A DNA stretch of 64,000 nt from Apiospora phragmitis. Lineage: Eukaryota; Ascomycota; Sordariomycetes; Amphisphaeriales; Apiosporaceae. The translations under genes were made by a program, and so were the position numbers. The notes beneath the pieces are model-generated. The model was not told the DNA's origin. It saw nothing but the letters and a program-made list of their open reading frames with translations, and did not search any database. The stretch lies in the NCBI GenBank assembly GCA_038363925.1, contig JAQQWL010000011.1, positions 2,666,001 to 2,730,000 on the forward strand. The letters are read 5' to 3'. The number at the start of each line of letters is the position of its first letter. The stretch's first letter is position 1. Positions 21,232 through 33,540 of this stretch are shown in pieces.

Positions 21232-21702
21232 TCAGCGGGGCAGAAGCTTCCAGCGCCGCCCTGTGCGCACGCTGCCGGTCCTCGGCCGCCACCGCTGGGC
21301 CTCACGGCGCCGCGCAGCCTCGAGGCGCCGGTCGGTTTCCTGCCGGCCGGCACGCGCCAGGGCGTGCCGAAATGGTATCGCGTAGGTGTTGACGAATTCG
21401 CGGTCCGACCGCTGGGTTGGCAACAGCCCGCCGCATTCTGGTCGGCAGGGACCGGCGAGCACGCCGCTGTCGACGACCTTGCCGGGCTGGAGGTGCGCGG
21501 CGGCGAGGACGTGGCCGCAGCTGTGCTGGAGGGAGGCCCGGCAGAAGGGGCAGTCCTGCTTGGGTGCCTGTACCAGCCATGACTTGATGCAGTCCGGGTG
21601 GAAGGCATGGTGGCCGGCACAAGGAAGAGTGACAAATTCTTTGGAGACGTCGATGGTATCTTCCTGGCAGATCCCACACTTCTCGATCATGTTGGAAGCC
21701 AT
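21232..21702 (-). CDS. Small RING-H2 finger protein (putative E3 ubiquitin ligase)
   Basis: 156 residues from the ATG at 21702 (MASNMIEKCGIC). A RING-H2 finger occupies about residues 9-53: CGICQED, LPCAGHHAFHPDC and CPFCR provide the zinc ligands, with a Trp in IKSWL before the last pair. Such fingers recruit E2 enzymes for ubiquitin transfer. The rest is low in structure. It has a second His/Cys group (HSCGHVL), a Gly/Pro-rich part and an Arg-rich C-terminus (RRLEAARRREAQRWRPR). There is no membrane segment, so it is probably soluble. The frame can be extended to a GTG further upstream, but the ATG at 21702 places the finger at the N-terminus. The substrate is unknown. Confidence 0.75.
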   Translation of the reverse strand: MASNMIEKCGICQEDTIDVSKEFVTLPCAGHHAFHPDCIKSWLVQAPKQDCPFCRASLQHSCGHVLAAAHLQPGKVVDSGVLAGPCRPECGGLLPTQRSDREFVNTYAIPFRHALARAGRQETDRRLEAARRREAQRWRPRTGSVRTGRRWKLLPR

Positions 21703-22875
21703 GGTTGAGGTTGATGGTTGAAGTGTCGAGGGACTGGTTGAGTATGCCTTGTCAACTATACAGGAGCAAGAGGCACAGTGGATAGTATTGTGCACGACAA
21801 TTGTTGTGTACAGGTATGTATGAGTGATGGAAGCACCAACACGTGGTTGCTGGAGAGTGGTTGGAAACGATGGTATAGAGAATATCTCAAAAGAAGAACC
21901 AGTCCCTGGCGAGTATATTGAAACAGAGAACTGTGAAGAGTTGTTTGTATGGTTGAGCAGAAGAAATGAGGAGAGCAGGCCCAGTGCCTGCTATTTGTAT
22001 GACGAGGGAGAATGGGGCAGATGTACCGGAGATAGATAGACTTCAACTCCCTTTGGTCGACTGCCTGACAAAAACAAAAATTCAGTCATGCTTGTGACCT
22101 AACCAGGTCTTGGGCTTCATTGCTCCCAAATCTGCTATATAACCTCTCGTATATCAGTCTCGTCGGGCCAGTGAGCAACTGATCCCATGAAAGCACAAAA
22201 GTTTATAGCGATGGTTCCTTAACGGTGGTGTTGCTGGCTGGAAAGGGGGTTTGACCAGGTAAAGCCTCGCTTACTGTGTGCTATTCTATGCTTCGGAGAA
22301 GGCCCAGAGGACATAAAATATGAAAATTCAGGCATCTCCGTCGGGTCGACCCTATACGCCTTGAACTATATCTTTCACCCCCAAGCATGTGTTCCTCTCG
22401 CCCGTACTGTACAGAAAGAACATAGGTTTGTATGAATGCATGCTTTATTTCACGTATCTATAGCTCTAACGACGGTGTCACTTACATGGAATTGGACGGG
22501 GCACTTGATTGGCGATGGTTCCTATCCAGGAAAATGTGGAACAACAACAGCTTCCCTGTTCACTTTATATAAATAACCCTACCAAGTAGGCGGGAAATGG
22601 ATCAATATCATCATCGGGTCAGTCAGTTTGGAGAGAGTATGGTAACTGGTAAGCTTTGAATTAATTAACTCCACACCCTCGATTCGTCCCTCACACTGAT
22701 CTACTACTTCTTTCTACTGCTACTATCTTTGATTATCTATCAGATCATCAGCCAACGTCTAGATCGTCTAGATCAATCTCAATATGATCTACTGCGTATA
22801 AAGGGTATCTTATGTTTCGGCGGCTGCCCACTCAAATGGCTCACAAGCAATCTTCACCCCAATCTACAAGTGAAA
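21703..22875. other. Intergenic between RING gene and ENA 3' end
   Basis: About 1.2 kb: RING gene promoter and ENA 3' flank. AT-rich, with no coding signal or repeat that I can support. Confidence 0.45.
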
Positions 22876-25800
22876 TCACTCCTTGCTCTTGGAAGCCGAC
22901 CGGGAGACTGCCGTTTCGCCCGTCGTCTTGCGCCCAATGCTCTTCCAACTCTTCAAGCTGCTGAAGCTCATCGTGTGGCCGAACTTGCGGCCGCCCTCCT
23001 CGTCTCCCTGGTTGAAGGCGCCCCGGACGACGGCGCCGCCCTCGAGCAGGCGGAACTGGCGCTTGATCATCTTCCAGAGCTCGATGCAGGCCACGAAGAT
23101 GATGAGGGCGGCGAAGGCGATGCCCCACTCCCACGTGATGCCGACGTGCTTGAAGACGACCGTGTTGACGGTGGGGATGTAGACGACCGGGAAGACGGAG
23201 ACGAAGCCGATCGTCACGGCCCAGAACAGGAACTTGTTGCCGTAGATGTCCTTGGCGAAGTTGAAGGCGGACGTCGACTCGGGGTTTAGCTTGAACATGG
23301 ATCGTCGCAGATCCTTGAACTCCCAGGCGCTGATGAGGATGAGCCAGGTCAGCTCGGCGAACACGGCGGCGCGGGCGCGGAACACGGGCCGGCATTCCTC
23401 GGAGAAGTTTTCGTTGCAGCCATGACCGAGGTCCCCACCGTTGGCCGCGTAGACAACGATGACGAATGTCATGAGGGTAAGAGTTCCCATAACCAAACCA
23501 TAGACCACCATGTCTACGAGAATCTGGTTGGTGAAGACACCGCGCTTCTTGTCGTGCGGTGGACGGCGCATGACCTGACGCGAGGGGGGCTCGCGACCAA
23601 GTCCAAAGGCAGGGAAGGAGGAGGTGACCATGTTAATCCAGAGAATTTGCAATGGGGAAATGGGGAAGACGGAAAAACCAGTGGCGTCACGGAAGCCAAG
23701 GCCACAGATCAGCAGAATAACCTCGCCGACGTTGGAGGTCAGCAGATGCAAGATGAACTTCTGGATGTTATCAAACATTCGGCGACCTTCACGGATGGCG
23801 GCGACAATGGAGTTGAACTTGTCATCAGTCAGGACAATCTTAGCTGCCGACTTGGCAACATCAGAACCGGAACCCATGGCAATACCGACATCAGCACTGG
23901 ACAGCGAAGGGGCATCGTTGACACCGTCACCAGTCATGGCCATGAAAGCATTGCGGCGCCGGAGAGCTTCAATCATGCGAGTCTTGGTGTCAGGGGCGCA
24001 GCGAGCAAGAACAAGGGGCAATTCAGGCAAAGCATCGATCTCATCCTCGGTCAACTTGTCGAAGTCATTCGCCTTCTGGATCAGAGCATCAGCCACTTCT
24101 TTCGAGAGGACGCCCATGTCATGCGGGATGATGCCGACTTCTCTTGCGATGGCAGCTGCAGTCGCAGGGTGGTCACCAGTCAGCATGTGCACCCTGATAC
24201 CGGCTGTGGAGCATTCTGCAATGGCGGGCTTGGTCTCGCGACGGGGCGGATCGTAGATACCGACAAGACCCAGAAGACTGAGACCAGTTTCGACGCGGGT
24301 GCGTAGAGCATCATCTTCCTCGGTGTCGTTGGCCGAAGTCTTCTCCTCATATATGCCTTCCCAAGGACGCGAAGCAATGGCTAGGACACGTTGACCGAGA
24401 GACGCGAACTCATCCATCTGTTTCAGGGTCCTCTCTTTGTAATCATCCGTCATTTCGTCTTGCTGATCACCAAGTCCAACGGTAGTGCAGAGGTCCAGAA
24501 TGCGCTCCACGGCGCCCTTGGTGAAAACCATGCTGTGGTCAAGATTGGGGCCGTTGTAGATGACCGACATCCTCTTGATTCCACTATCAAAGGGGAACTC
24601 GGCAACCTGCTTCCAGCTTCCCTCGCTCTCGAGGGTCTTCTTGCCCTTCTGAAAGCGGTGTGCAAAGACTTGGAGTGCGATTTCCGTAGGCTCACCGGTT
24701 GTTTTCCATTTTCGCTCGTCGGCGTTGGCTTCCGTCTCATGTCTAACAGTGGCAAGGTTGCAAAGAGCTGCCGAAAGGAGGAAGGATTCAAGGTCCGGGT
24801 TCATGGTAGCTTCTACCTCCTCCTCTTTCTTAGGCTTGTTGTGTAGTTTCTCGTCGGGGACGTCGAACTTGAGGGCTCCGGCACTTCGCTCCTGGTCAAA
24901 GTCTCGCTTCTCTTCCTCCTTGGGGGGAGCATTGGGGTCCACCTCAGAGACGGTGACACGTCCAACAGTTGGGTCAGAAGGGTCCTTGGAGTCGCGGACG
25001 GTGTAGATGGTGTTCTTTGGCATCCAAACTTTCTTGACAATCATGGCACCCTGCGTCAAGGTACCTGTCTTATCGGAACAAATGTTGGTGACACCACCCA
25101 GTGCTTCAAGAGCAGAGAGATCTCGAACGACGACGTTGGCCTTCCTCATGACCGTTGTTGCCACAACCATGGTGATGGTCAAGACACTACATTTGAGGTC
25201 AGCAAATTAGGAGTTCAGGGTTGGTCTGGTGGTTGGACTTACGCAACTAGGGACTCGGGAATGATAGCAATACCCGTACTGATAGCGTAGATGATGACTT
25301 CACGGTTGCCCGTGAAGTTGTTCACGGCGAAGACGATCAGGGCAAGAATCAATGCGCATCCAAAGAGCATATATGCCAACTTGGAGAGCTTGATCTGTAG
25401 CGGTGTGCCCTCAGTCAATCCCAGGAACTTGCCGAAGAAGTCGTATGTGCGTTTCATCGCGCCGACAACGGGCTGTCGCTTGCCGTACTTCTTGTAGTTC
25501 ATGGAACGACCTTCCTTGCGCTGCTTGCCCGAAGTCGAGGCAGCAATCTTACCCACTTCAGTCTGCATACCCGTGGCGATAACAACACCCCGGCCGCGGC
25601 CTTTTATGACAACGGTGGTTCCGTATCCGAGGTTGATACGATCGCCGATTCCAAGCTCTTCATCGTCAAGGTTTTCAACGATCTTTTCGACAGGGACCGA
25701 TTCGCCAGTAAGTGATTGTTCATCAGCACTGAAGTTCATGGCTTCGAAGAGACGGATGTCTGCAGGGATGGTGTCGCCCATTTTCAAGAGCACAACATCA

Positions 25801-26349
25801 CCTGGGACGACCTCGGCGCTGTTTATCTGTTAGCATTATAAACTCACCGCAGTTTCTTGTCATTCGGACTTACTTGGGAATAACAATGGTCTTTCCGTCG
25901 CGCAAGACATTAGCACTAGGAGCAGACAGAGCGCGCAAAGCGTCCATCTTCTTCTCAGCCCCATACTCCTGCCAGAAACCGATCGAGACGTTGAGAACAA
26001 TGACGACGACCAGAACCGTGCCTTCAACGTAGTCACCAACGCCATAGCTAAGGGCCATGGCGAAGAACAAGACCTAAGAGGAGCGATGGTCAGCTACCAA
26101 TGCGAGAGTCCATGGCTACTGGGATAGGACGAGACGGGGACTTACGATGATCATAGCATTGAACAACTGGCGGAGGAAGATAGTGTACCAGGGGATAGCT
26201 CCGCCAACATCAAGCTCGTTTGGCGGGTACTTCTGTTGAAGTTGGGCAACCTGGGCAGAGGAAAGGCCTCTGTCAGGGTCTGACTCAAGAGTGTTGAAGA
26301 CATCTTGGACAGGCGAGAGGTATGGATGTCTGGGGTACTCTGCGGCCAT
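22876..26349 (-). CDS. P-type Na+/K+-exporting ATPase, ENA (type IID)
   Basis: Four exons: 26146-26349, 25874-26073, 25243-25818 and 22876-25186, all with canonical splice sites. The protein is 1096 residues, close to yeast Ena1 (1091). It is an ATP-driven plasma-membrane pump exporting Na+ (also K+, Li+) and is key to salt and alkaline-pH tolerance. Order: N-terminal cation-ATPase domain (DVFNTLESDPDRGLSS), membrane helices 1-2, actuator loop with SLTGESVPVEK, ion-site helix 4 with IPESLVA (about 322-327), phosphorylation motif CSDKTGTLTQG (Asp365), a long acidic insert in the nucleotide domain, hinge MTGDGVNDAP, and the C-terminal helices. The wording around DKTGT and the insert suit type IID better than SERCA or PMCA. 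The C-terminal tail is Ser/Lys-rich. The promoter side carries many PacC-type sites. Confidence 0.95.
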
Positions 26350-28596
26350 CGTGAACGAGGACGAGGTCGAGGTCGGAGTAGAGACCGGCTAGATGAAGGT
26401 TCATGCGTATGGCGAGTCTAGAAGGGATAAAGTTGCCGACTTATGATTTTACCTTGTTCGATATGTCTTCTCAGGTAATACTCTTGGCGGGCGAGAAGAA
26501 AGCGGTTGGCTTCTAGACCTTGAAGTCCTCCGACCCTGGGGAAGTACCTCATCTTTATAATGCTACACATGCGAGCAACAGAGGAAACATGGGCGCTCTA
26601 GTCACTGGGCCCGGCGATGTCATTGAACGATGCCAAGCGCATACCAAGAACCTTATACCATCATCTTGCGCACAGAGAGATATGATAAGTCTCGCTGGAG
26701 GGGCGTTGGGACCAAGAACTTCAGCGGCATTCCAGAGGCTTATTGGCTCACGAGTTAGTTGGGTATTGGCATGTTGACGACCAAGAAACGAAGCCGAATT
26801 ATCAGTCCATTGAGGTGGAACAGAGGTGCCGAATAGCCATCGCCAACTATTTCGTCAAGCACCCGGCAGCCTTGGCTCAGTGAAGCCCAGCCTTGGCTAG
26901 CAGAGCCAAGTCTTGGCCTTGCAAACATCGAGAGGCTGAATGGGGACACTAGGCACGACGTGGGATGCACGTGATCAGACCGGATATCGCCTCCTGCTCA
27001 AGGGGCTTGGCAGGCAGACCCATCGTTGGAAGCGGCTTGGGGAAGCAGGGAGAGGCTTCATGAATCGGATTTCCGGTTCCACCTGCTCGGAGGCTTGGCC
27101 AGCCTGGAGGAGGAGGCGGAAAAACGCCTAGATTCTTGATCATTACTTACCTATGCGAAGCTGATGTCATAAAGTGTAGACATTGACCGAATGTCATGTA
27201 TTTGCTTCCGATGCGTCGTAGAACGGGATGCATGCATCAAACCCGAAAGATGAGCACTGAGAGAGAGAGAGATAGAGTATGAGGGTGTTATCATTGCGCT
27301 GTACCACTACTAGTGATTTACACACTTGTGCAGTCTAGTAGGCGATTGAGTCCAGAAAGGACGCGGAACCCTCTAAGTCGACGAAATCCCACGAAACCCG
27401 CCTCTTCCCCCCTCTCGCCTCTCAACTACGCTGTGGTCAGTCGCCAATGAAAGCGCCCCAATCATCGCTACGCATGTTGTATATAAATCTCACGACATGC
27501 GCTTCTATGCGTGCTCATGTGTGTGCGCACGTACATTCCCCAAATCCCACAAAGAATTCGCTGCCATTCATATGAAGAGCGGTGCATTTGGGGGCTTGGC
27601 GGCCCGATGACGTGACGGCGTAGTCAAGTGACCAACGGTGACAAGGAGCTACTATTGCCCCATTGAACCACATTCTCGGCGACGATCTTACGAGAACATC
27701 TGCTTTCCAGCGAGTAGCCAGCCTACCTAGCCGAACCAGTAGAATGATAAAGACCAAACATTGATCCTACCTCTTAAGTTACTAAGGTTAGGTTACGGAG
27801 TACACGCTGGGTAAATCCGGTAGGGAGGTCAAGGAGGTTCCCGTCCCCGACAGCTCCAACTCCAGATGCCGGTCGCTATATCGTTTTTCCGGGAGCAGGG
27901 ATTCTCCAGTGACGTGAGGTCTTGGCCGAGTCTCATGGGATCCCCCTCCCACCTCACTTTCTCTCCCGCCTTCATATTACTAATGGTAGCACTTAAGGTA
28001 CGCAACGCAACCTTGTTTTCCCCCGTTGAGCTTCCCCTCATCTCATCGATCGAGGCTGGCAGAACACTCAAGGCAAGGTATGCAGGCATGTAGGTCTCTA
28101 GGTACAACTTCGATATGAAAGGTTAGCAGTAGGCGCACGTGAGGTACACTGGGGGTACCATGTCTTGAGAGGGACGGGCGGAGGAAGCTGTCAGGACTAT
28201 CTGCCATTGCCTCTGTCACTTCCAAGTTCTTAGCCTAACTGGGAACGAAACATTCTCCCGAGCCGTTGGTTGGTGGGACTTGATTCGTCGTCGATGTAGC
28301 TGGTTGAGTGTAGCAGCTTCGCGCAAGTCACCTCACCTCACTCACTCGCTCACTCGCCTCATCTGAGTTCCTCGTTCCACTTGCTGAAATCTTCCTCTTT
28401 TCTCCATCAATTTCATTCATTATCGAGTATACTCTTATTACATTTCCTCATCTCAAACCCCAACCACACCGTAACAGTCTGGTCTAAGCGAAAAGACCAA
28501 AACATTCAAACCCCCCAATTCAGCATCAACACTGTTTGGCGACCGCGCGCATACTGTGTTACTGGAAAGCTGCCCGCTCTCGTTACGTCATTGAGG
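26350..28596. promoter_or_regulatory. Divergent upstream region of ENA with ten PacC-type GCCAAG sites
   Basis: A 2.2 kb gap between the divergent ENA and 28597 starts. Exact GCCAAG hexamers (either strand) occur at 26483-26488, 26632-26637, 26871-26876, 26892-26897, 26905-26910, 26912-26917, 27006-27011, 27094-27099, 27595-27600 and 27921-27926. The four at 26871-26917 form a tight cluster. This is the core site of the alkaline-pH regulator PacC/Rim101, and fungal ENA pumps are known pH-responsive targets. There is also a GA-repeat near 27258 and a TACGGAGTAC-like motif near 27796. No supportable gene lies here. Confidence 0.6.
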
Positions 28597-29651
28597 ATGG
28601 CAGATACCACGACCAACACCGCCAACAAAGGTATCCAGCCACTGCAAATACTGTTGCGCCCATTTTCGCGATTCTGAATATCCTATAATCGCCATCACTG
28701 ACCCTCAATTGTCTCTGCACGAAGCTAAGTGGCTTGGAAAATGCTTGGACGTTTGTCGTGTCACACTCGAGCTACGCCAAAGCTGCGGCACCGTGTGCTA
28801 ACATATTTCCTGCTCCTCTTACAGTCGTTGCTCCAATGGCCAACAAGCCAATCGAGAATGGGCCGCCAACACCCCCGGAGACTCAACTAGCTGATGACGC
28901 CAAACCATCTGAGCCGGTCTTGCCTCCCATCGCCAAAGAGCCCATGGCAACAGCACAGGCCCCCATGATACCAGCCGCGATTGGCAAAACTGAGGCGGAC
29001 CTGGCATCTGCCCCAACCGCTAGCACAGATGCCGCCAAGTCTCCCGAAGACGCCAAGAGCGACGCCGCCAAGGAAACCGTGGCGGAGGCTGAACTGCCTG
29101 CCCAATCCGATAATAAGCCAGAGGCTTTAGAAGATACTAACGCGACGACTGACGGCGATTCGAAGGAAGTCCCCAAGCCCGTTTCTGTCGAAGAAGTGCC
29201 GGACGGGGAACTGGCGGGCTCCAAGCAATTGGGCGCGGGCAGTGTGACGCAGCCAGCCAACGAGCAGGAAACAGCGCCCCCACTAGCCAAGAAGGCCGAT
29301 TCGCCGGGCGCTGAACCACCCTCTGGAACGGTGCCGAAGGAGGACGCGCAATCCACTGGACCCGCCCAGGTTCTCGCCGAGCCCGCCAAGGTCCAACCCC
29401 AGACTGGCGAGAAAAGAAAGTCCGACGACCCGGCCGAGCACGAGGAAACCAACGGCCATGATGCGTCCAGCAGTGCCAATGTGGACGAGAAACCCGCCTC
29501 GCCTGCCAAGAAGCAAAAGACCGAAGATAATGAAACTAATGGTGACAACACCGGGGGTAAGCGTGTGCGACCTAAGAAGGAGAAGAAGCCCCCTGCGCCG
29601 GTTGGTCGCACCGCCCGCAAAACCAGGAGCCAAGCAGCCGCCGACTTGTAA
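28597..29651 (+). CDS. Low-complexity nuclear-type protein with basic C-terminus
   Basis: Two exons, 28597-28630 and 28825-29651, joined in phase across a 194-nt intron (start MADTTTNTANKVVAPMANKP), giving 286 residues. Almost the whole chain is disordered: Ala/Pro/Glu/Lys/Ser-rich repeats of the form EDAKSDAAKE. Near the C-terminus it becomes basic with nuclear-localisation-type clusters (GEKRKSDD, PAKKQKTED, GKRVRPKKEKKPP) and ends RTARKTRSQAAADL. KRVRPKKEK is loosely AT-hook-like. A chromatin or nuclear role is a guess from composition. No defined domain is visible. Without the first exon the frame would begin at an internal ATG (MANKPIENG). Confidence 0.7.
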
Positions 29652-30486
29652 ACACGGCAAAAGCCGTGTTTAGACAAGGAAACGAGAAGCAAAAAGAAAA
29701 GAAGATGAAAAGAACTATTACTTGATAAGGGAAAACTAACTACGACAGCGGGCCAACTATATCACGTCTCTCCTTCCCTTAGGTGTTTGTTTGACTACTT
29801 TTTTCCTTTGTTCAGCTCATCGCCGGGGGATCTGGTGTTGCCCGGGGGAAAAACGAGGTTTATTTGCACGGCTGGGCCCAACTAACATTACAATATATAT
29901 GTACATATAAATCGCTAATGAGATACTGTTCTTATCTCTAAGTCTGCCGGGTAAAGACACTTCAATGCTGTAGCATGTAGTCGTTGTGTTCGCTGGGCAG
30001 ATCTACGATAACTACTGTTCCCCCTTACCGTACAATCCTAGGAAGGGTCCGATTTCTACCCGTGTTCTTCCTAGAAATGGGAGGCAGACATCATAGAAGC
30101 GGGACGCAGTAGCCGTTCAATTGCTATGTTCACACACATCGAAGATTACTATGTACTACTACTCGGGAAGTAGCCCGGTTGACTCCCTCGAGTGGTTATT
30201 AAAAGTATAGTGTTATATAGGATTCTTTTGCGTCTTCCATGCCGTACTTTTAGAGTCCCTTGAACTTCGTAAATGGAGACCTCTCTGGTGGTCTATGATC
30301 GTTACCAATCCTAGGATGCCCTGTCGTTTCTAGTTTCTTTCGCCCAAAACAAAATGAGAGTGACATATCCATGTACACCCGTAGCCTGAACGCCAGACGT
30401 ATGCAAAGATGTACGCCTCTCGTACACCCAATTAATTATTCGAGGCTCTCTACCAACATCCCCCTTGCCCTTTCCATCTGCGGACG
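29652..30486. other. Convergent 3' intergenic region
   Basis: About 830 bp between two convergent genes, AT-rich near 29880-29940. No feature seen. Confidence 0.45.
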
Positions 30487-33400
30487 CTACCATGCCCCGC
30501 TAGGGTTCCTGCGAGTCCGCGTACTGCGGAAGTAGTCATAGGCCATTGGGTCTTGGGCTGGGGTGCTCATGTCCTCTTCGTTCTGGGGCAGACCACCGTA
30601 GCCCTGAGGTCCTCCACCAAGCATGCCAGCGCCCCCTGGACCTCTAGTAACGGGGCGTTCCATACTTGGCCCCCTCATCCCCGAGGACATGGGCATTGCA
30701 GCGGCATTACCAACCAGATTAGCGCCACTATCGTTACCATGAGAGTAAAGCGGGCTGCGCGACCGACCAATGTCTACCTGCGGTGAATAAGGGTTGGATG
30801 GACCCATGGCTGATGGCCCCGGAGAATAGGCTCTCCCCATGGCGCTTGGGCCAGGACTTGCCGCTCGGATGGACGGCAATCCTGGGCTGCCTGGTCTTGA
30901 AGACGGTTCGCTACCATTCCACATGCTCCCGGGAGTCCCTGGTCTGAAGTGATCAGCCGGCCGACCGTAGATCTCGCCCCCGCCATGCTCCGAAGCGAAT
31001 TCCGGGCGGTTTTTGTAGTATTCAAAGTCCATGCGCGACTCATGAACAATCTCGAACCCAGGTACTGCATGTTTTGCCTTGCCTGCTTTGTTCATATCAC
31101 CAAGCACGTAGGCATCGGAGTAGCCAGATGTGGACATAGCATCTCCCGAATCAGCCTCGCGCCCATCGCTTAGGCGGCCCTTGTAGATCGAAGCCAAGAT
31201 GTTCTGGGCTTTTGCATGCACCATTGGTGTGATAAGGGACTTGTAGAGTGCTGGGTGACCAAATCGTGACGCAAGTCGGTCGGATCGGAGAGGGTCCTTG
31301 CCAATGCCGCCTTCAGTATTCCTGTGAACATTACGAATGGCATAGTAATGAATCTTGGTGTCAAATGCTCGGGAGCAGTAGAGTTTGAATATAAGCATGA
31401 GGAAAGGGAGCGGTACAGTAGCGTAAGCCTGTATCCTTGGAACATCTCCCCGAATCCAGACGACAAGAAATGTGATGACATTTCCCAGCATGGTAGCGAA
31501 GACTAATCGATTGAAAAGTGTTCGCCAGAACATACCCGCCGACTCGGTCTTCGTGATAAAGATGTAGAGAAGAAGATACTTCTTGAGCCAGCAATCAATG
31601 GCAAAATATATGGCCGCCGCTGGAAGGACCAGAGGCTGGAGACCACCAAAGAATAGCGCGACTGTAGCATAGTACAGGAAATAATTGTAGTAGCTGGCGT
31701 AGTCGAACGCAGGCGGAGCTGTCAGCTCGATCAGTTCTCGTGGAGTCGGGTTCGAGAATCTGCGAACGAAAAAGCTCCAGACCAACGTCCACAGCTGTGC
31801 AAGGTCGATGGCAGCACCCATGCTACGTTGCAATAACCATGCAATGAAGAAAGGGGTGATGTTACACAAAGAAACGAACAAAGTGTCCAAAGGCTTCGCT
31901 TTCGTGATCGCGTACCAGGCATCACCCGTTTTCTGGGTATCTTTAACCACAGAGGCCACAATAGTCCATAGAGCCCCGAATATCGAGAAGACAATCAGGT
32001 TATTGAAGACGAAAAAGAAGTAAAGTTTCGATACCACGTGCCTTTCTCTTCCCGTTTTCGTCCGGTCTCCGGCCCTGATAGACAACCGACGAAAAATGAT
32101 AGGAAGCACGAGATAAACAAGAGACGTTATTGCCGGGTTGACCACACCTTGTACGATGGACCAGAACGACTTGTTTGCGTTCAACTCGGTCGCAAAAGCT
32201 GGCCAGACGGATCCCAAGTTGTTCAAGTTGACCAAGAAAATTGCTATCATGGAGTTGGGAGCGATCCAGAGAAATGTCAGGAAAGCGACCCACAGATTGA
32301 CAATCAATCTGCGCCAGCCTCTTTTGGACGGAGAAAGGGGCATATTGTCCCAGATGATGTCGTTCGGCCTCGGGGCGAGGACAACTGTGGTGCCCCTTGG
32401 CTTCTTGTGCCGCAAAGCGTGGGCGATACAGTGCGCCTCGGAAATGTCGTCGTAACTGGCGAAACCATATGGCAGGGCATTTCGCTTATCAACTGTGGCT
32501 CGAACTTCCTTGACTTCAATCTCGAGCTCCCTGATCCTGTTCGTAAGATATTCGATAGCATCGACCTTCTGGCCTTTGGGAAATGTGCCGTAAGATGGAT
32601 CTTTCTTGGAGGGAGCACATAGGCCGCGCCGCGGGCAAGTTTGCAGGATCTTTCAGGTACCGTGCAAGAACCTTCTCGAGCTTGCGAACGGTGCGGTTGT
32701 GCTGATCGATGAGACTGGGAAGGAGCTTGACGTTCCGTGCCATTGCTGTTCTCGAGAAAGAGGATTGGGGAATAACTTCGTCGATGATCCTAGCAATTCC
32801 TTCGTCCGAGGATAATTTCTTAGGTATGTCGTTCAACATCAGCGTCCGGGAGTGCAAACTGTGTTGGTACTCTTCGGTCTCGAAATAATAGCGGCGGAGC
32901 TCTAGAACTTTTCTATAGTTCCACCAAAGGAACCCGCAGATAATGGTGTTGGATAGATATCCAACAATGACTAGACCCCACGTTTTACTGCCATTGACAG
33001 CTATCGGTGTCATCCTCATGAGTAGGGGTGACGGCGGATCTTGCTTCATGTTTTCTGTCCAGTCGATGGGCAGAAGAACGGCGCAAGACAAGACGGCCAG
33101 TGCGGCGAAGATATTCCGAAGCATTCTCGTAAAACGGAGGAATATAGTGGCGTCCATGCCAGCATGTTGTATCATATCCTTCTCGTTGGTCTTCCATAAA
33201 GGGGTGATCCAGGCGAAATAGCCTTTGCCAATCGGCGGCGGCGCATGTTTCTCGTCGGCATGCTTGAGCTTCGGGGCGTAAACGACTGAATGATAGGGTC
33301 GTACGAGAGAGAAGAACAGCGCAATCCCGAGCGTCAACCCGAGGGAAGTAGCCAAGGCAGAGTATACGGCGTTAATCGTAAGCTGGAAAGGTCAATATTA

Positions 33401-33540
33401 TTAATCAGTTCTCCGCGAGCGAGAACAAGACTCACATTCTGCTTGAAGGGGTCATTGAGCAATTTGAGCAGCTCTGCCAATGGATCATTCGCATCTTGTC
33501 TCGAGGCCAAGGCTGCATGCATTTCCCATGGCCAAGCCAT
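30487..33540 (-). CDS. CSC1/OSCA (DUF221) membrane channel protein, one frame break
   Basis: Two exons: 33436-33540 and 30487-33382. Corrected for one extra base near 32608-32615 (in a GGAGGG run, plus strand), the product is 999 residues. The family forms mechanosensitive or osmosensitive cation channels in plasma or internal membranes (OSCA/TMEM63; yeast Csc1/Rsn1). Visible parts: late-exocytosis N-terminal membrane region (ATSLGLTLGIALFFSLVRP), cytosolic RNA-recognition-like loop (RTLMLNDIPKKLSSDEGIAR ... VRKLEKVLARYLKDP), then the pore helices with APRPNDIIWDNMPLS, WIAPNSMIAIFL, LVYLVLPIIFRRLS and FDYASYYNYFLYYATVAL. The C-terminus is a long Gly/Pro/Ser-rich tail with repeated PGSPG/PGPSAMG units. 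The break falls in a conserved RPMC-PSKKD stretch, so error is likelier than a pseudogene. Confidence 0.9.
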
